Source: Cloacibacillus evryensis DSM 19522
GTDB lineage: Bacteria > Synergistota > Synergistia > Synergistales > Synergistaceae
Reading direction: 5' to 3'
DNA length: 64,000 bases
Assembly (NCBI RefSeq): GCF_000585335.1
Contig: NZ_KK073872.1
Coordinates: 564,001 to 628,000 of the forward strand
Part shown: piece after piece, positions 50,238-58,039 of the stretch
Layout: each line of letters starts with the position of its first letter
How positions within the stretch are numbered: the first letter of the stretch is position 1
Notes under the pieces: model-generated
What the model saw: the letters and a program-made list of their open reading frames with translations, nothing else
Databases searched by the model: none
Told to the model about the DNA's origin: nothing
Made by a program: the position numbers and the translations under genes

Positions 50238-50277
50238 TTGACAAAGTAACAACTTTAAATATAGTATAAAGTTGTTA
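50238..50277 (+). promoter_or_regulatory. Promoter with overlapping inverted-repeat operator, betaine operon
   Basis: TTGACA (50238-50243), 16-base spacer, TATAGT (50260-50265). An 11-bp perfect inverted repeat TAACAACTTTA (50247-50257) / TAAAGTTGTTA (50267-50277) covers the spacer and the start region. It is the best candidate binding site for the BusR-like regulator at the end of the operon. Confidence 0.65.
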
Positions 50278-50524
50278 TTTGCTCTTGTATGGGCGGCTGA
50301 GAAAAAACAGTACGGACAGCGTCGCCGAAACTGTGGAAAGACGGCAGGCTGTCACAGCATGTTGTCTTTGTTTACCTCGTTAGGTTTGGGTATTCATAAA
50401 AAGGGGCGGTTCCGCGTTCCTTTATTTAGAGGCTGATAGGAGCCTGCTGTTGGTCTCTTCTTTACTGTTTTCTCCGCCCGCTCCGTCAAGGAAAACCAAA
50501 ACTTATGGAAAAGAGGGGAAAAGC

Positions 50525-51538
50525 ATGACGAAAAAAGGCAGGAATATCTTGTTAGCCGCAGCAGCGGTGTTGGCAGTGGCCGGGCTCTTTACGGCCTTTG
50601 GCCAAAAGGAGACGGAGAAGACCGTAATTACGGCGAGCGCGAACAATTGGGACAGTCAGAATCTCCACAACGCGATAGCGAAACTTGTGGTCGAGCATGC
50701 CTATGACGGCTACGAATTTGGAACGTCGGCCGCCTCTTCAACGATGAACTGGCAGTCGCTGCTCGCGGGGGAGGTCGATCTCGATATCGAAAGCTGGACC
50801 TTCAACGTACCCTCATATCCCGACGATATCGCGCGCGGCGATATCGTCGACCTTGGAACGCTGGTCCCCGACAGCAAACAGGGACTTTATGTGCCGCGCT
50901 ATGTGATAGAGGGAGACCCCGCCCGCGGCATCAAAGCGCTGGCTTCGGGGCTAAAGAGCGTCGCGGACCTCGTAAAATACTGGCAGGTATTCCCTGATGA
51001 TGAAAAAGCGGGGCGCGGACGCATCTACGGTTCCCTGCCCGGCTGGATGGCGGATGAGATCCTCTACAAAAAGTATGAGGCCTACGGCCTGAATAAACAT
51101 TATGAATATGTGCGGCTTGGAGACGAATCAACGCTCTTCGCCTCGCTGACCTCGGCCTATAACCAGGGGCTCCCCTGGGTCGGATACTGCTACGAGCCGA
51201 CGGCGGTCACCGGCAGGCTGGACCTCGTGCTGCTGGACGACCGGCCTTACGACGCGGCGCTTTATCTCAAAGGAGAATGCGCCTTTCCCGATCAGGAGCT
51301 GAAGATCGTCGCAAGCAAAAAGTTTCTCACCAAGGCTCCGGAACTGGCAGAGTTCTTTAAAAAGTACAAAACGGGCAGCAGCCTGATATCAAAGGCGCTC
51401 GCGCATCTCGACGAGACGCAGGACGGCATAGACCAGACCGCGGTGTGGCTCCTCAAGGGCAATGACGAACTGCTGGAGCAGTGGCTGCCGGCGGAAAATG
51501 CGAAGAAGCTGCGTGATTACCTGAAGACACTTGATTGA
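50525..51538 (+). CDS. Glycine betaine/proline ABC transporter substrate-binding protein
   Basis: 337 aa from ATG 50525 (AGAGGGG upstream). A signal peptide (MTKKGRNILLAAAAVLAVAGLFTAF) precedes an OpuAC-type domain: SANNWDSQNLHNAIAKLVVEHAYDGYEF, SLLAGEVDLDIESWTFN, PGWMADEILYKKYEAYGLNKHYEYV, GLPWVGYCYEPTAVTG. Aromatic residues in these segments would form the trimethylammonium cage. It captures betaine-like osmolytes in the periplasm for the permease encoded next. Confidence 0.87.
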   Translation: MTKKGRNILLAAAAVLAVAGLFTAFGQKETEKTVITASANNWDSQNLHNAIAKLVVEHAYDGYEFGTSAASSTMNWQSLLAGEVDLDIESWTFNVPSYPDDIARGDIVDLGTLVPDSKQGLYVPRYVIEGDPARGIKALASGLKSVADLVKYWQVFPDDEKAGRGRIYGSLPGWMADEILYKKYEAYGLNKHYEYVRLGDESTLFASLTSAYNQGLPWVGYCYEPTAVTGRLDLVLLDDRPYDAALYLKGECAFPDQELKIVASKKFLTKAPELAEFFKKYKTGSSLISKALAHLDETQDGIDQTAVWLLKGNDELLEQWLPAENAKKLRDYLKTLD

Positions 51539-51557
51539 TACGGGGACGGAGATTTTT

Positions 51558-52448
51558 ATGGACTTCGTACAGCAGTATATACTGAACTTTCCGCAGAGCT
51601 GGCAGTTTAAGGCCGGCAAGGTGATCGATGCCATGGTGATGGAGTTCGCCCGTGACCACCGAAGCGGACTGGAACTCATAAAATCAGGGATCATCTTTAT
51701 GATCAACTGCGTCAGGTGGTTTCTCTCCTCTGTTCCTTGGGTGGTGATTGTGCTCTTTGTCGCGCTGCTCTCGTGGTACTTGATGAAAAAGTGGTATGTG
51801 GGGGCGTTATACGGCGCGATGCTCATCTTTATCGGCAGCTGCGGGCTCTGGAACGAGATGATAGAGACGCTCAGCATTGTGGTCATGGGGGTGGCCGTCT
51901 GCGTCGTGCTCGGTTTTCCGCTGGGGGTCTTTCTCGCCGTCAACCCGCGGGCCAACAGGATAGTGCGTCCCATTCTCGACACGATGCAGACGATGCCCTC
52001 GTGGGTCTACCTGGTGCCGGCGGTGCTGCTTTTTCAGGTGGGGATGACGCCGGCGCTGATCGCGACGGCGACCTACGCGATCGTTCCGATGGTGCGCATG
52101 ACGAGCCACGGGCTGATATATGTCGATAAGGAGATGCTTGAGGCCTCCTATGCCTTTGGTTCGACGAAGATTCAGACGCTCATGAAGGTGCAGATACCGC
52201 AGGCGAAGCCGACCATCATGGCCGGTGTCAACCAGACGATCATGATGGCGATGTCGATGGTCGTCACCTGCGCCCTCATCGGCGCGAAGGGGCTGGGCAT
52301 GGAAATACTCATCGCCACGAACCGTGTGGAGGTCGGCCGGGCGCTCTTCCCCGGCATCTGCATCGTCATGCTCGCGATAATTCTTGACCGGCTGACGCAG
52401 GTCGCCGTCAAACGTCAGGACGTTTTGGGGGAAGAGGCCGATGGTTAG
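51558..52448 (+). CDS. Glycine betaine ABC transporter permease (ProW/OpuAB-like)
   Basis: 296 aa from ATG 51558 (CGGAG upstream). Six or so membrane spans; the binding-protein-dependent permease core has PILDTMQTMPSWVYLVPAVLLFQVGMTP, the EAA-like loop EMLEASYAFGSTKIQTLMKVQIPQAKPTIMAGVNQTIM and GAKGLGMEIL. It overlaps the ATPase gene by eight bases. It conducts betaine/proline import during osmotic stress. Confidence 0.9.
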   Translation: MDFVQQYILNFPQSWQFKAGKVIDAMVMEFARDHRSGLELIKSGIIFMINCVRWFLSSVPWVVIVLFVALLSWYLMKKWYVGALYGAMLIFIGSCGLWNEMIETLSIVVMGVAVCVVLGFPLGVFLAVNPRANRIVRPILDTMQTMPSWVYLVPAVLLFQVGMTPALIATATYAIVPMVRMTSHGLIYVDKEMLEASYAFGSTKIQTLMKVQIPQAKPTIMAGVNQTIMMAMSMVVTCALIGAKGLGMEILIATNRVEVGRALFPGICIVMLAIILDRLTQVAVKRQDVLGEEADG

Positions 52449-53622
52449 TCCGGAGATCATCCTCGAGGCCCGCAGCCTTTCTGTCATCTACGGCTCTTCG
52501 AAGAGGGAAGCAGTGCGGATGATGGAGGAGGGCTCCGATAAGGCCGGGGTATACTCCAAGACCGGTGCCACCGTCGCGCTGTGGGACGTGAACTTTCAGG
52601 TGAAGCGCGGAGAGCTTTTCGTCATCATCGGTCTCTCCGGCTCCGGGAAGTCGACGCTTGTGCGCTGCTTCAATCAGCTTCTCCGTCCGACCTCGGGACA
52701 TGTCCTCTTTGAGGGAAGAGAGATAGATTCAATGAAGAAAAAAGAGCTGCTGGATTTTCGGCGCGACAAGGTCTCGATGGTCTTTCAGCACTTCGGCCTC
52801 TTCACGCACCGTTCCGTGATGGATAATGTCGCCTACGGCCTTGAGGTGCGCGGCATCCCGCCGGAGGAGAGGCGCGCCAAGGCGCTGGAATTTATCCGCA
52901 TGGTCGGCCTCGACGGCTGGGAGGACAAGGCGATCTCAAGCCTTTCGGGGGGTATGAAGCAGCGCGTCGGCATCGCCCGCGCGCTGGCGAACGACCCGGA
53001 GGTCCTGCTGATGGACGAACCCTTCTCGGCGCTCGACCCTATCGTGCGCCGCGAGATACAGTTTGAATTTCTCCAGATACAGCGGAAGCTCAATAAGACC
53101 GTCCTCTTCATTACGCACGACATCGACGAGGCCTTCAAGCTCGGAGATACCGTCGCGATCATGAGGGACGGCAGGATAATTCAGGTCGATACCCCAGAGG
53201 AGATGTCCGCCAATCCGGCCGACGATTATGTGCGCGCCTTCATCGAAGGAGCCGACCGTTCGCAGGTGCTAACGGCGAAGAACATTATGACGGTGCCCGC
53301 CTGCCTGATCCGCGCGAGAAACGACCCCGCCGGCGCCATCCGCGAGATGAGCCACGGCAACCTTTCCAGCGCCTACGTCGTGGACGACAGGATGCGGCTC
53401 GTGGGAGTGATCCCGATGGACGCGGCGCTGAAATGTCTGCGGGACAAGACGCCGCTCTCCGAGGCTATCGAGCGGGAACCGGTGACGACGACGGAGGACA
53501 CCCTGCTGAGCGACATCATCCCTCTCGCCGCGGGCACCCGTTATCCGATCGCGGTCGTTGATTCCGACGGAGTGCTGAAGGGCATCGTGAGCCGCGCAGC
53601 GGTGCTCTCTTCTTTGGTATGA
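52441..53622 (+). CDS. Glycine betaine ABC transporter ATPase with CBS domains (ProV/OpuAA-like)
   Basis: 393 aa. Nucleotide-binding domain: Walker A GLSGSGKSTLVR, Q-loop MVFQHFGLFTHRSV, signature SLSGGMKQRVGIARAL, Walker B VLLMDEPFSALDP and ITHDIDEAF. The C-terminal 120 residues are a CBS pair (DRSQVLTAKNIMTVPACLIRAR, AYVVDDRMRLVGVIPMDAAL, YPIAVVDSDGVLKGIVSRAAVL), the ionic-strength sensor of OpuA-type importers. The stop overlaps the downstream regulator start (ATGA). Confidence 0.92.
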   Translation: MVSPEIILEARSLSVIYGSSKREAVRMMEEGSDKAGVYSKTGATVALWDVNFQVKRGELFVIIGLSGSGKSTLVRCFNQLLRPTSGHVLFEGREIDSMKKKELLDFRRDKVSMVFQHFGLFTHRSVMDNVAYGLEVRGIPPEERRAKALEFIRMVGLDGWEDKAISSLSGGMKQRVGIARALANDPEVLLMDEPFSALDPIVRREIQFEFLQIQRKLNKTVLFITHDIDEAFKLGDTVAIMRDGRIIQVDTPEEMSANPADDYVRAFIEGADRSQVLTAKNIMTVPACLIRARNDPAGAIREMSHGNLSSAYVVDDRMRLVGVIPMDAALKCLRDKTPLSEAIEREPVTTTEDTLLSDIIPLAAGTRYPIAVVDSDGVLKGIVSRAAVLSSLV

Positions 53623-54362
53623 CGGTTGCCTTTTATGCCGCTTGTGATAGTATTTCCCCTATCGGAACCACACATATCAAAGAAGAAAGCGCAGGTTTTC
53701 TGTTGATGACAGAGGAAGATGTCCCGGTAAGCAGTCCCCGTTACAGACAGGTCGCGGTGGATATCGCGGCAAAGATCGTAAACCGCCAATACAGGGTCGG
53801 GGAGCGGATATATGCCCGTTCGCTCATTGCGAGCACCTATTCCGTCTCGCCGGAGACGGCGAGGCGGGCTATCGCCGTACTGGCCGATCTCGGCATTGTC
53901 GAGGCGACCAAGGGCAGCGGCGTACATATCATCTCCTATGACAACGCCATGAAGTTTCTCCGGCAGTCCAAAGACTATAAGACCCTGTCGGGGTACAGGC
54001 ACAGCATTAAAAAAATGGCCGAAGAGGTATTCAGCCAGTGCGGGAAACTGAAGGACGAGATAGAGAGTCTGGTGAGCCACGCGGAGCAGTTCCGTTCCAG
54101 CAACCCCTTCACCCCCTATGAGGCCACGGTGCAGGAGGGGGCGCCATGTACGGGGCGGAGCCTCTCCGACCTGAAATTCTGGCAGAACACCGGCGCGACG
54201 ATAGTCGCTATCGGGCGGGGCGGCGCCTGTATGCTCTCCCCGGGGCCGCACATGAGCCTTCGCGAGGGGGACGTCCTCTATTATGTGGGGGATGAGCGTT
54301 GTATCGACCGGGTGCTGCACCTGACAAAAGGCGAACTTTCCCTCTCAAACGCCAACATGTAG
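53619..54362 (+). CDS. BusR-like GntR-RCK_C transcriptional regulator
   Basis: 247 aa from ATG 53619, coupled by ATGA to the ATPase; ATG 53706 is a shorter alternative that keeps the whole conserved part. A GntR winged helix (SSPRYRQVAVDIAAKIVNRQYRVGERIYARSLIASTYSVSPETARRAIAVL) is followed by a helical linker and a C-terminal RCK_C/TrkA-C domain (GRSLSDLKFWQNTGATIVAIGRGGACMLSPGPHMSLREGDVLYYVGD). This is the architecture of BusR, which binds c-di-AMP and represses betaine uptake in streptococci and lactococci. Position in the betaine operon supports the same job here. Confidence 0.8.
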   Translation: MTVAFYAACDSISPIGTTHIKEESAGFLLMTEEDVPVSSPRYRQVAVDIAAKIVNRQYRVGERIYARSLIASTYSVSPETARRAIAVLADLGIVEATKGSGVHIISYDNAMKFLRQSKDYKTLSGYRHSIKKMAEEVFSQCGKLKDEIESLVSHAEQFRSSNPFTPYEATVQEGAPCTGRSLSDLKFWQNTGATIVAIGRGGACMLSPGPHMSLREGDVLYYVGDERCIDRVLHLTKGELSLSNANM

Positions 54363-54394
54363 ATACTTTGTCAGGGAACATAACGCCGCAATGG

Positions 54395-54424
54395 TCCGCG
54401 CCGGAGGTTGGCCTCCGGCGCGGA
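54395..54424. terminator. Perfect hairpin after the betaine operon
   Basis: TCCGCGCCGGAGG (54395-54407) and CCTCCGGCGCGGA (54412-54424) pair over 13 bases around TTGG. No T run follows, so it may be a Rho-assisted terminator or a transcript stabiliser. Confidence 0.55.
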
Positions 54425-54546
54425 TGCCGTTACGCGGCCCGCGCGCGCCGGAGCTTTAACAAATTTTAATTAAGATATATACTTCAAGAGATATGCAAGC
54501 GGAACGTTCCCGCTAAATTGGGTACGAAAGAAGATGAGTTGAGCCA

Positions 54547-55344
54547 ATGACTGGTGATAAATTACTGGAAATAGAGGATCTGCATGTCTCCGTGGAGGGG
54601 CGCGCTGTCTTAAAGGGAGTCTCGCTTTCGGTCGGAGAGGGCGAGATACACGCGCTTTTTGGCCCCAACGGCTCTGGCAAGACGACGCTGCTCAATACCG
54701 TGATCGGCTTTTCACGCTATAAGATAACGCGCGGCGCGATATATTTTAAGGGACGGGATATCACCGGCGCGACAATCGACGAGCGCGCGCGGCTGGGGGT
54801 AGGCATCTCCTTCCAGCGGCCGCCGACGATAAAGGGTGTGACGCTGCGTTCGCTGATCTCCTTCGGCAGCCCTAACCTCTCGCGGGAGGAGATCGAGAAG
54901 ACGGCGGCAAAGCTCGACGCCGAAGAATTCCTCGACCGCGAGATAAACGCCGGGCTCTCCGGCGGAGAGATGAAGCGCACGGAGATGCTTCAGATAATTC
55001 TCCAGTCGCCGGAGCTCGTCTGTCTCGACGAGCCGGAATCGGGCGTCGACCTGGAGAATATGGCGCTGATCGGCAAGGCGGCGCGCATCGCCCTCGGGCG
55101 CGACAGCTTTGACGGCGCGGCCTGCCGCCGCTCGATCAAGAGCCGCCGTGCCGATTATAAATCCGGCCTCATCATCACGCATACAGGGCAGATAATGGAT
55201 CATCTCTATGTCGATAAGGGACATGTGCTGATGAACGGCGAAATAGTCTGCTCGGGAAACGCCCTGGAACTGCTCGGTGAGATAAGGAGCCACGGCTATA
55301 CCGAATGCTTCCGCTGCGCGGGCTGCGAAAGGAGTGAGGGCTGA
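54547..55344 (+). CDS. sufC: SufC-type Fe-S assembly ATPase
   Basis: 265 aa. ABC ATPase with Walker A GPNGSGKTT (residues 39-47), Q-loop SFQRPP, signature LSGGEMKR (137-144) and Walker B LVCLDEPESGVD (157-168), whose Glu-Ser-Gly-Val-Asp form is specific to SufC. An insertion of roughly 20 residues (about 182-205, RDSFDGAACRRSIKSRRADY) precedes the H-loop ITHTG, and the C-terminus has a C..C (FRCAGCE). It drives cluster assembly on the SufB-like partner whose ATG overlaps its stop. No sufD, sufS or sufU follows. Confidence 0.88.
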   Translation: MTGDKLLEIEDLHVSVEGRAVLKGVSLSVGEGEIHALFGPNGSGKTTLLNTVIGFSRYKITRGAIYFKGRDITGATIDERARLGVGISFQRPPTIKGVTLRSLISFGSPNLSREEIEKTAAKLDAEEFLDREINAGLSGGEMKRTEMLQIILQSPELVCLDEPESGVDLENMALIGKAARIALGRDSFDGAACRRSIKSRRADYKSGLIITHTGQIMDHLYVDKGHVLMNGEIVCSGNALELLGEIRSHGYTECFRCAGCERSEG

Positions 55345-56519
55345 TGAAAGAAGAATTCCGTGTGGACGAACATCTGGACGATTTCAGAGCCGACGCTCCC
55401 GTCCATGACGAGATAAAAAATATCGCCGAACTTCCCGCCGGTGATCGTGAAAGGCTTCTGCGGGCCGGTATCGACGACGAGGAGAAGGCGGCGGGGACCT
55501 TTGTCCACGCCGACCATAACACCGTCTACTGCAACGCGAACCTCAAGGGCGTGGAGCTGATGCCCATCTCCTACGCGCTCTTTAAGTATGACGGGCTCAA
55601 AGACTACTGCTGGAAGATCATCGAGAAAGAAAAAGACCCCTTCACCGAATTGGCGGCGAAGCGTTCCGAGGGCGGATACTTCATCCGCACCGAAAAGGGC
55701 GCGAAGGTCGACTATCCCGTCCAGGCCTGCATGTACATTGAGACGGACGCGCTGGCGCAGGACGTGCACAATATCGTCATCGCGGAGGAGGGTTCGGAGC
55801 TTAATATCATCTCCGGCTGCGCCTCCGGCCCCAACGTGCGCTCCGGCCTCCATGTCGGGGTCTCTGAGATGTATGTCAAGAAGGGGGCGACGCTCTCCTT
55901 CACGATGGTCCACGACTGGGCCGAGGAGATGTCGGTGCGCCCGCGTACCGTCGTCGTCGTCGAAGAGGGGGGCCGCTACATCTCCAACTACATCTGCCTC
56001 AAACCGGCAAAAGACCTGCAGATGTACCCGACTGTCTATCTCAACGGCGAGGACTCCGTCGCCACATTCAACACCGTGCTGATGGCGGGTCCCGGTTCGA
56101 AGATGGACACCGGCTCGCGCGTCTATCTGCGCGGGGGGGGTAGCCGCGCGGAGATCGTCTCGCGCACCGTCTCCACCGGAGGTGACATCTACGCGCGCGG
56201 CCACCTCATCGGCGAAGAGGCGGGCGTCAAGGCGCACCTGGAATGCAACGGCCTGCTGCTCTCAAACCAGGGCAAGATCCACGCAATACCGGAGCTTGAG
56301 GCGCGCCATAAAGACCTAGAGATGTCGCACGAGGCGGCGGTCGGCAAGATAAACCAGGAGGAGACGGAATATCTCATGGCGCGCGGCCTCTCCGAGACCG
56401 AGGCGCAGTCGCTGATCATCAAAGGCTTCCTCTCGCTCGACATCCTCGGCCTGCCGGAGTTGCTGCGCAAAGACGTGGAGCGGACGATCGAGGAATCGAC
56501 GGCCGCCGGGGCGATGTGA
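55344..56519 (+). CDS. sufB: SufB/SufD-like Fe-S scaffold protein
   Basis: 391 aa. The beta-helix core and C-terminal helical domain of the SufBD family are visible: GSELNIISGCASGPNVRSGLHVGVSEMYVKKGATLSFTMVHDWAEE, then DTGSRVYLRGGGSRAEIVSR, GLLLSNQGKIHAIPELEARHKDLEMSHEAAVGKINQEETEYLMARGLSETEAQSLIIKGFL. The segment LEARHKDLEMSHEAAVGKI holds the Glu and His of the SufB-SufD interface. At 391 residues and without a second paralogue it fits the minimal two-gene SUF (SmsCB) system of anaerobes. Confidence 0.87.
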   Translation: MKEEFRVDEHLDDFRADAPVHDEIKNIAELPAGDRERLLRAGIDDEEKAAGTFVHADHNTVYCNANLKGVELMPISYALFKYDGLKDYCWKIIEKEKDPFTELAAKRSEGGYFIRTEKGAKVDYPVQACMYIETDALAQDVHNIVIAEEGSELNIISGCASGPNVRSGLHVGVSEMYVKKGATLSFTMVHDWAEEMSVRPRTVVVVEEGGRYISNYICLKPAKDLQMYPTVYLNGEDSVATFNTVLMAGPGSKMDTGSRVYLRGGGSRAEIVSRTVSTGGDIYARGHLIGEEAGVKAHLECNGLLLSNQGKIHAIPELEARHKDLEMSHEAAVGKINQEETEYLMARGLSETEAQSLIIKGFLSLDILGLPELLRKDVERTIEESTAAGAM

Positions 56520-56545
56520 CCTGCTGTGCGGCTATGGCTGTAAAC

Positions 56546-56579
56546 GACGGGCGCTCTCGCCAAAGAGAGCGCCCGTCTT
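56546..56579 (+). terminator. Terminator of the suf pair
   Basis: GACGGGCGCTCTC (56546-56558) pairs perfectly with GAGAGCGCCCGTC (56565-56577), followed by TT only. Confidence 0.75.
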
Positions 56580-56625
56580 GCAGATATGCGGCGGCTTACA
56601 GCGTTATCTGTCACGTAATTTTTAC

Positions 56626-56654
56626 TTGACCTCAATCATCTGAAAGACTAAAAT
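56626..56654 (+). promoter_or_regulatory. Promoter of corA leader transcript
   Basis: TTGACC (56626-56631), 17-base spacer, TAAAAT (56649-56654). Transcription would begin near 56661, leaving a leader of about 160 bases. Confidence 0.6.
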
Positions 56655-56713
56655 TTATTAGTTGACGCTATGGAAAATCGGGCATTATGCCTGAGAAGGG
56701 AGAACTCTTTTTT

Positions 56714-56773
56714 ATGGACGCAAGCGGCCCCAGTCCTGAACCTGTGGGACAATCTCTTTTAATTTTCATCTAG
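56714..56773 (+). CDS. Candidate CorA leader peptide, acidic and proline-rich
   Basis: A 19-codon frame, MDASGPSPEPV... ending LLIFI, with AGGGAG about eleven bases upstream of ATG 56714. Its opening Asp/Pro/Pro/Glu/Pro pattern recalls MgtL of Salmonella, whose Asp/Glu/Pro-rich nascent chain makes translation sensitive to Mg2+. The stop lies six bases before hairpins preceding the CorA start. A competing 30-codon frame from ATG 56670 overlaps it but lacks a Shine-Dalgarno. Confidence 0.45.
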   Translation: MDASGPSPEPVGQSLLIFI

Positions 56774-56778
56774 CAGAC

Positions 56779-56813
56779 CCCGGGCCGTTTCGTACCCGGG
56801 CGATGCGGGTACG
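56779..56813 (+). promoter_or_regulatory. Mutually exclusive hairpins in front of corA
   Basis: CCCGGG (56779-56784) can pair with 56795-56800. Alternatively CGTACCC (56791-56797) pairs with GGGTACG (56807-56813), whose last G begins the GGAGGG ribosome-binding site. The two stems share bases 56795-56797, so only one forms at a time, suggesting translational control. Confidence 0.5.
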
Positions 56814-56824
56814 GAGGGAATTTT

Positions 56825-57781
56825 ATGTTAAAGATCACCAAGACCACCGAGTCGCAGCTCATCGAGCTGACGCCCGACCGGATAGAGGTCGGCGCGTGGA
56901 TAAACCTTGTACGCCCGTCGGCGGACGAACTCAACGCGGTAGAGGCGATAACGGAGGCGCCGCAGGACTTCATCAGGTCCGCGCTTGACCCCGAGGAATC
57001 GTCTCGTATTGAGATAGAGGATAACCATATCCTTGTCCTTATAAATGTTCCGATAAATCATGACTCGCATGTCTATGAATACGACACGATACCGCTCGGC
57101 ATTATAATCACCCCTGATTACATCGTCACCATCTGCCAGGAATACAACGACGTCATCCAGAATTTTTCCGAGACGCGCTTCCGTTATTTCAGCACCTTCA
57201 AGCGCACGCGGCTCTTATTCCAGATACTGTACCGTTCGGCGATGCTCTTCCTGAAAGACCTGCGTCAGATGACGCGCCGTTCCGACCAGATAGAGCAGGA
57301 CCTGCGCAAGTCGATGAAGAACGAGGAGCTCTTCCAGCTGCTCGACCTGCAAAAGGGGCTCACCTACTATTCAATGTCCCTGCGCTCCAACAAGGTCGTC
57401 GTGGAAAGGCTGCTGCGTCTCTGTTCCAACCCGCAGGTGAGCCACATCATCAAATTCCGCGAGGAGGACGAAGAGCTGCTCGACGACGTCCGTGTCGAAT
57501 ACGACCAGGCGATCGAGATGGCGCAGATACAGACCGACGTCCTCGCGGGGATGATGGACGCCTTCGCCTCCGTCATCTCCAACAACCTGAACATCGTGAT
57601 GAAATTCCTCGCCTCGATAACCATCGTCATGGCTATCCCGACGATGGTGGCCAGCTTCTTCGGCATGAACGTTCCCGTCCCCTGGGAGGGCGATCCGATG
57701 GGATTCGTCATCGTCAGCATCGTCGCGCTGGGGCTGACGATCGTCTCTATCTGGGTGCTCTGGAAGAAGCGGCTCTTCTAA
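56825..57781 (+). CDS. corA: CorA family divalent cation transporter
   Basis: 318 aa from ATG 56825 (GGAGGG upstream). A large acidic cytoplasmic N-domain is followed by a long helix (VEYDQAIEMAQIQTDVLAGMMDAFASVISNNLNIVMKFLASITIVMAIPTMVASFFGMN) and the signature GMN at residues 280-282, then a second span (FVIVSIVALGLTIVSIWVLW) and a basic tail (KKRLF). It is a pentameric Mg2+ (or Co2+/Ni2+) channel in the inner membrane. The leader suggests Mg2+-linked control. No neighbouring gene shares its transcript. Confidence 0.92.
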   Translation: MLKITKTTESQLIELTPDRIEVGAWINLVRPSADELNAVEAITEAPQDFIRSALDPEESSRIEIEDNHILVLINVPINHDSHVYEYDTIPLGIIITPDYIVTICQEYNDVIQNFSETRFRYFSTFKRTRLLFQILYRSAMLFLKDLRQMTRRSDQIEQDLRKSMKNEELFQLLDLQKGLTYYSMSLRSNKVVVERLLRLCSNPQVSHIIKFREEDEELLDDVRVEYDQAIEMAQIQTDVLAGMMDAFASVISNNLNIVMKFLASITIVMAIPTMVASFFGMNVPVPWEGDPMGFVIVSIVALGLTIVSIWVLWKKRLF

Positions 57782-57820
57782 AGAAACACTGATTAATTCA
57801 CTTTGTCACATAAAACCTGA

Positions 57821-57979
57821 CGTATCGTCCGCTGATTAGATGTGCCAGCCGCTAAACAGGCAGCCCTTGAGCGGGGCGGAGGCGTATTAGCATACGTTGG
57901 AGCCACGGTCGGGGGCTGCCTGTGACGCGGATGGTGCATATAATCAGCGATTCACTAAATCAAACGGACAAAAGATACG
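57821..57979 (+). ncRNA. Candidate rod-shaped structured RNA
   Basis: The 159-base stretch can fold into one long hairpin. Base arms CGTATCGTCCGCTGATTA (57821-57838) pair with TAATCAG (57941-57947), CGGAC (57965-57969) and GATACG (57974-57979), leaving a 15-base bulge. The middle 57839-57856 pairs with most of 57923-57940. The inner arms CAGGCAGCCC (57857-57866) and GGGCTGCCTG (57913-57922) are perfect, and the tip is CGTAT-TAGC-ATACG (57883-57896). A terminator follows five bases later. A rod with one large bulge recalls 6S RNA, but no class is proven, and a small inverted-repeat element is the alternative. Confidence 0.5.
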
Positions 57980-57984
57980 AAACG

Positions 57985-58018
57985 GGAGGGCGGCTGCGAT
58001 GCCAGCGCCCTCCTTTTT
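57985..58018 (+). terminator. Intrinsic terminator after the structured element
   Basis: GGAGGGCG (57985-57992) pairs with CGCCCTCC (58006-58013), then TTTTT. Confidence 0.75.
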
Positions 58019-58039
58019 ATGGTTGGGACTGGGCCGGCT

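Larger units (their letters stand above)
50020..50524. other. Regulatory stretch before the glycine betaine operon
   Basis: 505 bases with a terminator at 50133-50169 and a promoter with a long inverted repeat at 50238-50277. From 50280 to 50524 it would be an untranslated leader of about 250 bases in which I see no clear riboswitch class. The frame at 50084-50269 is not protein-like. Confidence 0.5.
56520..56824. other. Terminator and regulatory leader between suf pair and corA
   Basis: 305 bases holding the suf terminator, a promoter at 56626-56654, a short reading frame at 56714-56773, and overlapping hairpins just before the CorA start. See the separate entries. Confidence 0.6.

Noticed and set aside
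56670-56762. Alternative 30-codon leader frame before corA
   Set aside because: It overlaps the acidic/proline frame but has no Shine-Dalgarno; kept only as a competing possibility in the corA leader entry.
56640-56824. Known M-box, Mn2+ (yybP-ykoY) or Ni/Co riboswitch in the corA leader
   Set aside because: None of the conserved core sequences I know for these classes could be found by eye.
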